Made by a program: the position numbers and the translations under genes. A model generated the notes under the pieces. That model saw only the letters and a program-made list of their open reading frames with translations, had not been told where the DNA came from and made no database searches. 64,000 nt of DNA, taken from Vespa crabro. Taxonomy: Eukaryota > Arthropoda > Insecta > Hymenoptera > Vespidae. Shown piece after piece: positions 12,045-22,130 of the stretch; position 1 is the stretch's first letter; each line of letters opens with the position of its first letter. The stretch is taken from positions 124,001 to 188,000 of the forward strand of contig NC_060961.1 in the NCBI RefSeq assembly GCF_910589235.1, given 5' to 3'.

Positions 12045-14151
12045 ATGGAAGATATATTTCAATGGTGTCGCGAAGGAAATGCCATGCAAGTTCGCGTTTG
12101 GTTGGACGACACTGAACATGACATGAATCAAGGGTAAATATCTACTTCCATTTTTGGAAAAATCTTCACCACTGTCGCGAGCGTTGTGTCGTTTCCGTAT
12201 GTAATTTCGACTTTTTATCGCTAATTTCTCTGCTTCAACTTTTATTATATTAACGCTTTCAATGGCATTCGTCGTGCGCGCGCGCGCGCGCGCGCGCGTG
12301 TGTGTGTGTATATACACACAGCAGACTCAGCACACACGCACACGTTGGGATCTTTAACAGTCGTCTATATTAAACGATAGGAATTATACGTGTATATGGA
12401 TATATATTATTCGCAATAAGAACAGTACTAGATTATTTATTATATGATACGAATGATGATAATTAATTACCGCCAGTAGCATTACCATAAATATGATTCA
12501 TCGTTCTATGTATAGAGATGACCATGGATTTAGCCCGCTTCACTGGTGCTGTAAAGAAGGCCACCTCAAATTGGCAGAGCTGCTAGTTAGTAGAGGAGCA
12601 CGCATCAATGCTACTAACAGAGGAGACGACACGCCGCTTCACCTTGCCTCCGCTCATGGACATAAGGAAATTGTTCAGTTGGTAAAATAGATGGATTATA
12701 ATAATAAAAACTCTTGAAAGGTATAACAGTTGCGTAGTGGCAATAATACATTCCTCCTTTTAACAGTTGTTGCGAAATAAGGCGGATGTAAATGTTACCA
12801 ACGAGCATGGAAATACCGCCCTTCATTATGCGTGCTTTTGGGGGGACCAAGCTGTCTCGGAAGAGTTAGTGGCTGCCGGTGCCTTGGTATCAATAGCTAA
12901 TAAAGATGGCGATACTCCTCTTGATAAAGCCAGAGGACATTTGGCAAAAAGATTACACGGTAAGCCGTTTTATTATATGTGCACTTGTAGTAAATTTCTA
13001 TTTAAAGTTCTCTTTCCATTAGACATGGCGGTGGAGCACGGGCAAGACTTAAAAAAAATTCAATTTAAGGATCAAAGTTGGCTGGGATTAAAAACTAGGA
13101 GTAGTAAGATTCTTCTTCTTCTTCTTCTTCTTCTTCTTATTATTATTATTATTATTATTACTTTTGAAAGGACAGACGCAGAAAATATTACTCTTGCAGG
13201 AGATGCCACTCTATCCAGACACAAAGGTATCAACATGGCGGATCTTGCCTTGCATACTCATTTGGCGAGTACTCCAAGCGGAGAAACTTGGAGAGGACGT
13301 TGGCAAAATAACGATATCGTAGCAAAAATTTTAAATGTGCGCGAGTGTACAGCGCGTATATCCAGGGATTTCAATGAAGAGTTTCCTAAACTTCGAATAT
13401 TTTCTCATCCAAATGTTCTTCCCGTTCTCGGATGTGTCAATCAGCCACCACAATTAGCGACGGTTTCACAGTACATGGCTAGAGGAAGTTTGCATAGGCT
13501 TTTACATGGAGGTACTGGCGTCGTCGTTGACACGGCGCGTGCTCTTAGATTAGCTCTCGACGTAGCAAGAGCTATGGCCTTTCTTCATGGATTAGAAAGA
13601 CAAAATAGATGCAGGTTTCAGCTGAACAGCAAACACATTATGGTAAACGATAAATGACCCAATGCGCCATTTACATTAGCATTTCAATCTACGCGCCCTT
13701 TTTCTAGATCGACGAAGATTTAACCGCTCGAGTTAATATGGCAGATTCGAAATTCTCTTTCCAAGAGGTTGGACGCATATATGAACCAGCGTGGATGTCT
13801 CCGGAAGCTCTTAGCAAAAGACCCTCTGATATCAATTTGGAAGCTAGCGATATGTGGAGCTTCGCTGTTCTTTTGTGGGAACTTGCTACGAGAGAAGTGC
13901 CCTTTGCCGACCTCTCACCCATGGAATGTGGAATGAAGGTGAATGCCTTAATATTATCCATTTATCCATAAATTGTTATATTGACGTTTATATATTATTT
14001 GCAGATAGCGTTGGAAGAACTGCGCGTTAGCATACCACCGGGAATCTCTCCGCATCTTGCCAAATTAATAAGAATTTGCATGAACGAAGATCCAGGGAAA
14101 CGTCCGTCGTTCGACATGGTCGTACCAATTCTTGATAAAATGAAACGTTAA
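12045..14151 (+). CDS. Ilk: Integrin-linked kinase (ILK), ankyrin repeats plus pseudokinase
   Basis: Seven plus-strand exons: 12045-12133, 12516-12681, 12767-12959, 13023-13103, 13176-13642, 13708-13938 and 14005-14151. They sum to 1374 bp, that is 457 residues (human 452). The start MEDIFQWCREGNAMQVRVWL matches the family N-terminus. Ankyrin repeats cover about residues 30-160 (FSPLHWCCKEGHLKLAELL, TPLHLASAHGH, TALHYACFWGDQA). The C-terminal kinase-like domain keeps the ATP-site lysine (DIVAKIL), but the HRD motif is replaced by FQLNSKHIMID and DFG by MADSKF, so it is a pseudokinase like its orthologues. The APE equivalent is SPE and is followed by DMWSFAVLLWEL. Family role: scaffold with PINCH and parvin at integrin adhesions, notably muscle attachment sites. 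Introns 3 and 4 are short, multiples of three and stop-free. Confidence 0.97.
12272..12320. repeat. (CG)n(TG)n alternating purine-pyrimidine tract in ILK intron 1
   Basis: About 12 CG dinucleotides run straight into TG dinucleotides and then TATACACACA. Strictly alternating purine-pyrimidine sequence of this kind favours Z-DNA. Confidence 0.9.
13104..13175 (+). repeat. (CTT)n(ATT)n repeat filling ILK intron 4
   Basis: The 72-bp intron consists mostly of CTT then ATT triplets, between a GTAAGA donor and an AAAGGACAG acceptor. Read in the ILK frame it would encode a Leu/Ile run. Confidence 0.88.
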
Positions 14152-14978
14152 CGATGAAGAACATTGAACCTTCGAAAAAATATCATTTCTATTGTCAAAT
14201 CATTCCTGATAAAAGCCTATGGAATTAAAACAATTGAAGAATTTCTCTTGCTATTCTTTAAAATACTTGCAATATTGTTTCGAATAATTACAAGGATATA
14301 ACATATTTTATATTACTTTATAGAAATTAAAATGCTACACGTGTCTCGAAAATGTAAACTATCTTAAGTGTCTTGGTTTTATAGCCGTATTGTTATCGAA
14401 TGTATAATATGATATGTGCCACACACACATGTAATTAAGATCTTTACGAACGTTGAGAAGACTACTAGCCGATATTTTAATACTTAATTACTAACATCTG
14501 ATGATATTTTTCTAAAACAATATTATATTCAGTTCAAGTTTGTCCTACGCATTAAACGATTAAACAACGATTAAAAACTTTTGCATGTTCTATTGGTAAA
14601 TATTCATTTACCTTGCTTATACGTAACCGTAATGGATAATAAACTGCGTCCATTATTTTACACGACTTATGCGTACCGTGCGAAGAAAAGGTCGTGTAAG
14701 AAATTGAAAAAAGAAAAAAAAACAAACAAACAAACAAACAAACAAAATAAAGTTTGATATATTCAATCTAGGCATGACTTGCATTAATATCTTCTTGTAA
14801 TTATTTTTTATCAATTTGTGTGCCTTCTTACAAACGCATAAACATAATAAAATTGAAAAAAAACGTATTTAATGCGATTAGATATATTATAAATTACGTA
14901 ATATATTCCTATTCGGAGTTGCGTAGTTATCTCAGATAAGATAATATTCATACACAAATAACTATATAGATACAAACG
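14152..14978. other. ILK 3' flank
   Basis: AT-rich sequence after the ILK stop codon, probably its 3' untranslated region. A (CAAA)n run occupies about 14718-14746. No coding exon recognised. Confidence 0.55.
14746..14751 (+). terminator. Candidate poly(A) signal of ILK
   Basis: AATAAA directly after the CAAA repeat, about 600 bp past the ILK stop. Other weaker hexamers occur earlier, so the true site is open. Confidence 0.3.
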
Positions 14979-15017
14979 TATATAAAAGATTATTTCCAGT
15001 TACTTGTAACATCAGTT
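14979..15017 (+). promoter_or_regulatory. Core promoter of the carboxylesterase (TATA and Inr)
   Basis: TATATAAAAG begins at 14979, and an arthropod initiator TCAGTT lies at 15012-15017 with its A at 15014. The TATAAAA sits 33 bp upstream of that A, which is standard spacing. The esterase ATG follows 57 bp downstream, so the leader would be short and unspliced. Confidence 0.6.
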
Positions 15018-15070
15018 GGATGAAAATCGGGCTTATTTAACAGGTGTGCGGTCGAACGCGATTGAAAAAT

Positions 15071-17686
15071 ATGTCGGTTGTAGTAAGCGTTAAGCAGGGT
15101 AAATTGGAAGGTTCCTTGTGCGAAAGCGTTTTAGGAACGTCTTATTTTAGTTTCAAGGGAATACCTTTTGCCGCACCTCCTCTTGGACCGTTACGATTTA
15201 AGGTATTTAACGAACGAAACGAGAAAATTTCTCTCTCTGTGTAAGCTATCATAAGAACGCAATCGCATCATTTTTACAAGTCATTATCGAAACCAAGGTC
15301 GATAACGTTCGTGCACGTATTAAAATTAATTAGAGATTAGAATATGATTATTAGTAATGATATTATTATATGATTATTGTTATTAGTTCTGTAGATTGCC
15401 ATTTGGACATTTTTCCTTTTTCGAGTATTCTTCAACGACGCGAATAATTATTATCGCGTTATTATAAAGTTATGCTCGATTCATTTTCGACAGCATCGTT
15501 CGCAAGCGCCCAATGTTTCTTCATTTGCGAATTTCATTCTTGATTTTGGGTTAAAGGATCCTGAACCACCTGCTTCATGGACCGGGCTGAGAGATGCTCG
15601 GAATATCAAGGTGAATTGTTGCGTGCAGCCGAACGAACTGTCCCGTACCGATATTATCGGTAATGAGGATTCACTTTATCTTAATGTTTACACAAATTCA
15701 TTGATGGGAAGTAAAGCTGTTATGGTTTATATTCATGGGGGCGGATTTATATTCGGTTCTGGCATCGAACAAGTCATTAGACCGGATTACTTTATGAACA
15801 AGGACATCGTTCTCGTTACTACCAATTATAGACTAGGGGTTCTAGGTGAGGAACATTTTTACGAATATCTTTCTGGATTTTATTGAAAAATAATCGGAAT
15901 AGAGACAAGTTTTTCTAAGAGAAGTTAGTCTTTCTAAGACTTGTGTTTGCCCATTTTCAAAAGGATTTTTAAATTTGGACGACGAGGTCGCGCCTGGTAA
16001 TCAAGGGTTAAAGGACCAAGTGGCAGCATTAAAGTGGGTTCAGGAAAACATAGAGAATTTCGGAGGAAATGCCAAAAATGTAACGATATTTGGGATTAGC
16101 GCCGGTGGTGCGTCCGTTCATTGTTTAACACTGTCGCCCATGGCGAAAGGTACCAAAGATACACATTTAATGATAATAAAGATATAAATATGGACATAGA
16201 CGAGTACTTAAAGAATAATTTGCATTTTCGCTTTGAAGGTAAACTTTTTTTATTATTCAATTTTAGGTCTTTTTCACAAGGCGATATATCAAAGCGGAGC
16301 GGTAACGTGTCCTTGGGCCATAGGAATGAGTAAGCCAGAAAATTGCTTTAAACTCGCATCGATCCTTGGCTTCGAGGATTCGAGGGATCCTAAAGAAGTC
16401 GTTGAATTTCTCCGAACAGTTCCGGCCTCGCAACTTATAGAGGCACAGTTCAAAATTCTTACATCCTCGGTATGTCTTAAGCGTCTCGTTTCTTCTCCAC
16501 TTACTTCGAATTAATTTAATGAATTTAACTTAATAAAATCATCTTCCCAGGAAACGATTATCGAAAATTTGCCGGTTGGACCTGTCATTGACGTCAAATC
16601 GAAAAATCCATTTCTACCACGTCCGATAAAGGAATGCTTGAAAGACGACGCTGATATACCAATTATGCTCGGTTATACGAGTAATGAATTTATAATGTTC
16701 TTAAAAAGTAAGAAAATTTGCAAATTCTCACCTAACTTTCTTTATCCACATTCCTTTCTCGTCGTCTTACGAAGATTTGGAACGATGACGAAATCTATCT
16801 CAATTCTTACGATTTTTAGATACCAACGAGGAAGGCTTGAAAATAATTGACAAAATGCTGAAGAATTATATTGGGAAATTGGCCATATCAAAGGAGCCCG
16901 AAAAGGTTGATCGGTTGTTGAAAGACGTGAAAAATTATTACTTCGGTAGCGACGAACCGTTAACCAAGGAATCTATTCCGTCTTTGATAAGTCTTTTGAG
17001 CGATATATATTTTTGTTGTCCGATCAATATGATAGCCAACGATCGAAGAAAGAGAGAGTGTGCGCCAACTTATTTATATAAATTTTCCTATATCGGCGAT
17101 GAAATCACCATTACTCGTTTGTTACAAGCAATTCTACCCAAGTCAGATAATTTGGATTACTATCCAAAGGGTATGTAAGGCTATCATTGCTCCAAATCAT
17201 TGCTCCTTTCCATCCTCATTTCTACGTAGAAAGGCAAACTTGTCAGTATCGTATTGCAGTAAGTATTCGAGTAATATGGAAATATTTTATCTTCAGGAGC
17301 TTCTCACGCCGACGAAGAATGTTATCTCTTTTATCTGCCATTATGTAAAGCTAAGAATCCTTTACCTCCGGCGGTAGGAACCAAGGATAGGAATATGATC
17401 GAACGACTTACATACTTGTGGACCAATTTTGCGAAAACTGGGTAAAATTTTTTCATCCATGATTCTTAACCGCCACATCTTACCTCGGATATCTTCCATT
17501 TGATATTATTTATTTTCTTCTTTTTTTTTTTTTTTTAGCGATCCAACATCATCATTGAACGAATATGTCGATACTCCCTGGACACCTGTAAGCAAGGATA
17601 ACTTTACTTGCTTTGACATAAACGATCGTCTTACAAATTGTCCAGTCAAGGATGATTTAACAAACATTTATCAAAAAAATGCTTAA
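15071..17686 (+). CDS. Carboxylesterase (type B; E4/FE4-like, intracellular)
   Basis: Eight plus-strand exons: 15071-15202, 15557-15845, 15964-16149, 16267-16469, 16551-16707, 16820-17170, 17297-17441 and 17539-17686. They total 1611 bp, 536 residues, typical for the family. The oxyanion loop is HGGGF at about 104-108. The catalytic triad is complete: nucleophile Ser186 in FGISAGG, Glu316 in GYTSNEF, His443 in ASHADEE. FKGIPFAAPPLGPLRF at the N-terminus is family-diagnostic. There is no signal peptide (starts MSVVVSVKQGKLEG) and no C-terminal ER retention motif, so it is probably cytosolic. That places it with the dietary/xenobiotic alpha-esterase-like clade rather than secreted juvenile hormone esterase, whose nucleophile motif is normally GQSAG. 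Natural substrate cannot be told from sequence. Confidence 0.93.
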
Positions 17687-17695
17687 AGAATGAAA

Positions 17696-17701
17696 AATAA
17701 A
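17696..17701 (+). terminator. Candidate poly(A) signal of the esterase
   Basis: AATAAA only 10 bp after the stop codon, implying a very short 3' untranslated region if used. Confidence 0.45.
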
Positions 17702-17874
17702 CTAACGATATGAGTACGTACTTTGACGTCTTTTCTTTCCCATAACGTGTTGTAATTGTATTTCTGTCTTACTCTTTTATTTCATATTTTATCATTTTAT
17801 CGTCGGATCGTTGTAAAATTATAATATATTTAGGTATCTCTAATTCTCTTTATACAAGAAGGCGATATATGTAT

Positions 17875-17924
17875 ATGTGTGTGCGTGTGCGTGTGCGCGT
17901 GTGTGTGTGCATATACACACACAC
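17875..17924. repeat. (GT)n repeat with inverted (AC) end
   Basis: TATGTGTGTGCGTGTG-type tract followed by CATATACACACACACC. The two halves are inverted copies and could form a hairpin. Confidence 0.85.
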
Positions 17925-17949
17925 CGATTATAACAACACTTGAATCAAT

Positions 17950-17955
17950 TTTATT
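17950..17955 (-). terminator. Candidate poly(A) signal of Stretchin-Mlck
   Basis: AATAAA on the minus strand about 280 bp past the stop codon. A second AATAAA overlaps the stop itself (codons AAT AAA TAA, 18239-18231). Confidence 0.35.
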
Positions 17956-18230
17956 TCTCGCTAAAAGTATCTACACTAATATTAGAGACACGATAGCTCT
18001 TCCATTGTTCCCTCTTCTCGAAGAAACTGGACTAATATCTTAAGAAAATTCTTATTCGCATAACACTTGTATTCGATTATAATTGTGTGTTTGTGCGTGC
18101 GTGTGTAAGTAGACGATGAAATGAAAAAATTAAATACAGTGCCGTCAATTGTCGAAAAAAGTTCATATATCTCATCGATAAAAAAAAAAAAAAAAGAAAG
18201 AAAAAAAAGGAGACAACTACAAAAGTCTTC

Positions 18231-19352
18231 TTATTTATTCCAAAAGGCAAAAACTCTTTGTATCCTCTCGTTGTGCGGTTTACCACCAGTGGCCATCGTT
18301 GTTGCCGGATAGGCGCGATGTACAATATGAATTTGAGAGGGTGCCGATGATTTTAAGGATTCTGCCTCCTGTTCAAACATCTTTGCTGTACGACTGACGT
18401 TCCCCGTAGGAACGAATTTTTCTCGATTCCGAGCAACGATCATCCTTGCATCCTGATTTTTATTGGCATCTAACGAACGAAATAGTAAATATTATAGATA
18501 TTTGGTTAAAATTGAAATTCGCTTTATATCGCGTATAAATAATGTGAAGAAAAGAAAGGCGATAAAACGAAGAAAGCAATATAATTGTTAGAATAATTAC
18601 ACACCTTCTTGGACGGGATTAGTCTCACGCGAAGCTTTAATTTTTAGGTTTTTACTTTGCGAGGTAGCTTCGGTACTCCCTGTATCGTCTCTCGAAGATT
18701 TCGAACTAGTCTCGTTGTCCGTTTCCTCCTCGATGATCGAAACGATTCCCAACTCGTCTAATTGCAATGACGAAGTAGCTAAATTCGAACTGCAATCGGC
18801 GATTCCGGAATCACGTGAGTCACCTCGAAACACTCGTCGTTGATTTTGAAATCTACTAGATACGGAATCTATGTCGATTCCCGATGATTTCCTTTCTACA
18901 TTCGTCAAGTCTTGTTCCCCGATATTCTCATGATTTTCTTCCACCGCCAGTTCGCTTTCTCTCGTACTTTCCAAATATATGTTATCGATCGCAGATGACA
19001 TTTCCTCGTCCTCGTCCTCGTCTTTATACACTTTACCGTCCGATTCTTCTTCCAATGAAATATTTACTTCCGTTTTGTAACAAAACGAGTACAGGCTAGT
19101 TTTTCGTCTGGAACTCCCCTCGAGTTCGAACGAACAATTCGAATTATCATCTTCTAGATCGGTCATCGTATCATTCTTATCGTTTCCTTCCGTACACGCC
19201 GAAGACTCGAAAAATTTGTCTCCTTCATTAATAACGCACTTATCCGTATTGTTGGTCGAATCGTACGTCTCCGTCGTCCTCGTTGGACTTTTCCTACTGT
19301 TCGCCGAAAGAATCGCCATTCTTCCTAGCGCACGAATGGCATTTCCTGTTTT
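18231..19352 (-). CDS. Strn-Mlck: Stretchin-Mlck C-terminus: CaM-binding end and acidic tail (exons 48-49)
   Basis: Exon 48 (19352-18605) opens with KTGNAIRALGRM, completing the calmodulin-binding helix begun by KLKKFIVRRKWQ at the end of exon 47. This split matches vertebrate MLCK (RRKWQ followed by KTGNAVRAIGRL). The following 230 residues are acidic and Ser/Thr-rich with no domain I recognise. Exon 49 (18469-18231) encodes NREKFVPTGNVSRTAKMFE and ends FAFWNK. The poly(A)-like hexamer AATAAA overlaps the stop codon. Confidence 0.92.
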
Positions 19353-22087
19353 CTATTCGAACAAACGAAAGCGTGCACACACAGGCGCGCGCCCGCGCAT
19401 ACATATACGCACACTCGTTCAATTAAATAAAAAAGCGCGAGAGGAAGAAATCGAGATATATTATGTAGCTCGCTATTTTAAATCGCAACATTCAGCTTGC
19501 CTTTATGCACGCTATCATCCGTCAAATTTATTTCTCTCTACGACAATGAATCGTCAACAATCGTGTGTGCAGAAAAACAAGCTTCTTCGATTTTCAATAG
19601 AGCATGCACATGCTGGCAAATCTTTCAATATTTAACATTAATCGATCTTCAAAGTGAAGATGTCACATAAGATCGATCGTATTATCCGTGATAGTTGGAG
19701 GGTTGCGTGGTGGGGGCGGGCGGGAGAGAAAGAAGAAAGAATTAGCAAAAGTCGAATGTCGAATATAAAAAATAATATTTACCTGCCACTTTCTACGTAC
19801 GATAAATTTCTTTAACTTGTCCGTTGGTAATGCCACTCTGCTCATACTTTCAGCATGTTGTGCCATCCACGGGTGTTCCAGACATTGCCTTGACGACATG
19901 CGCGATCTAAGAGAGGAAAAATATCAATATTATTAGTATTACTTTTCCAATCTAAACTTTTTACATGACAGATGGTATTGTACTTTACGATAGACATCGT
20001 TACTTACTCTTTTCGTTTAACGAGTAAACCAGTGATAAAGTCTTTAGCGTTATTCGAAATAGCATCGAAAGCTTCATCGTCCAAATCATAATCGGCTCTC
20101 GTTATATTCGCGAACGTCTCGGCATCGTTGTCACCCATAAAAGGCGATAGTCCCGTTAATCTGAATTTCCAAAGATATATTTGACGGAGCACGCTCCATT
20201 ATTCCAAATATTACGTACGTCGCTCATATCTTTCGTAGAAACTTACAGTACATAACAGATAACGCCGACGCTCCACATATCCGACTCGGTCCCAATTGGT
20301 TCGTAACTTATGATCTCAGGTGGTATGAACTCTGGCGTACCGAACAAAACTCTTATCGGTGTGTCCGGTTTAAGGGTTTGGGCTAATCCAAAATCGATGA
20401 GCTTGATTTTATGGGAAGTACGCGTTCGGCACATTATGTTTTCTGGCTGTAAAGGCAGCAAAGAAACTTTTGACAGCTAACGTTTGTTCTTCTCCCTTAA
20501 GATCGAACTCGACGAAATCATCAACGATAGAATAGTTCCATGTAATAATAATAGGAGAGTGTAAGAAAGAGAAATATTCTCTTTTCTTTTTTTCTTTTTT
20601 TTTTTTCTTTTTTTTTCCTTACCTTCAGGTCTAAATGGACGACATTATTTTGATGCATGTACTCGACGCCCTCGCAAATTTGTCTCATAAAAAGCATGCT
20701 GTCCCGTTCGGTCAGAGTAAAATCATCCGCCACAACTCGTTCGAAAAGCTCGCCACCGGAAATGCTGTTTTGAGACGGGCAACAGATGGCGGAATGAGGA
20801 AAGATAAATGCGAAGAGAAAAACTCGATTAAAAGCAAATACATACTATTCAGTGATCATTATAATTTCTCGGGGGCCTTCGAAGGCGGCTGCTAGAAGTA
20901 GAAGCTTCGGATGTCTGAGCATATTCATAATATTTATTTCCTCGCGAACTTGTTCGCGATCCTTGCTCTTGATCGTTCTAACGAATTTCGCGGCGAAACT
21001 TTCATTCGATGACTTTTCGACGACCCTTTTAACGACGCCATAGCGGCCTTTACCGAGCTCCTCGAAGACGTCGTATCTATCGACGAATAATTGCGAGTCC
21101 TCCGCATGAACCGTGCGAGCTTCGAAAGCTGCTACAAATTCTACGATGGCCAGACCAGATAAATAATAAATCCCAAATAAATGATTGGACATACGTATGT
21201 TACGAATGAGAGAGAAAAAATGAAGAAAACGTTCCATTTGTGTAATACTTTTAATTACCTTCCTCTTCCTCGTTCTGTAAAATCGTTTCTCCTTCCCGAG
21301 GTATCCTAACGAGTTCCGATTGGGCACTGGGTTCACCGACCCCATGAATATTTTCCCCCCTGACCCTGAAACGGTAACTTTCACCAGGGACGATTTCAGA
21401 ATTCTTTGACGATGCGAGCACCGTATGACTAAGAGAATGACAGGATTCAGCGATGACCGTCCAGGAGTTTTCTTCTCGTCTATTCATCTCGATCGTATAA
21501 CCGGTTATCGTACAACCACCGTCGTAAGCCGGTGATCTCCAAGCAATCGTTACCGAATTCTTCGAACGCGTTACACTTGGAATACCCGTCGGTGGATCCG
21601 GTGGTCCTGTCGTTAAAATAATACAAATAATACAAATTATTTTCAAATAGATTAAATCGCGTCGTGTCGTCTGACTTAGCACTCGCGACGTTTCAAACTT
21701 CATGCAATTTAGTCGGGCGCATAAAAGATTGCGATAACAGGAGCGACAGTTTCACTTCGTACGCTACACATTTACTTGACAAACTTTCTATTTCGGTGCT
21801 ATGTCATAACAAGAGAGAGCATCTACGTCGTATATTACCCAATTCCATGGTGGTGTCTTCGTAGATCAAAGCGATCGAACTTGAAATAACGTCGACGTGC
21901 CATTTAGCCAAAGTAAAGTAAGAAAAATCGAGAAATGCGTCTCATTGTGTCAATGCGATAACTATCGACTGGCCTAGCAGATAGCGTTATAGAAGTGTTC
22001 GATGTGAATGGGTGGTATACGACGTTTCTCTCGAGGAAAAAAGAAGGACGATGGAGTGGGGATAGGGGAAGGGAGAACGAATGAAAC

Positions 22088-22130
<43 letters not shown>

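Larger units (their letters stand above)
17702..18230. other. Convergent 3' region between esterase and Stretchin-Mlck
   Basis: About 530 bp with no coding exon. It contains a GT/AC palindromic microsatellite and A-rich runs near 18180-18210, and must hold the 3' ends of two convergent transcripts. Confidence 0.6.

Noticed and set aside
15071..17686. Secreted juvenile hormone esterase
   Set aside because: No signal peptide, and the nucleophile motif is GISAG rather than GQSAG.
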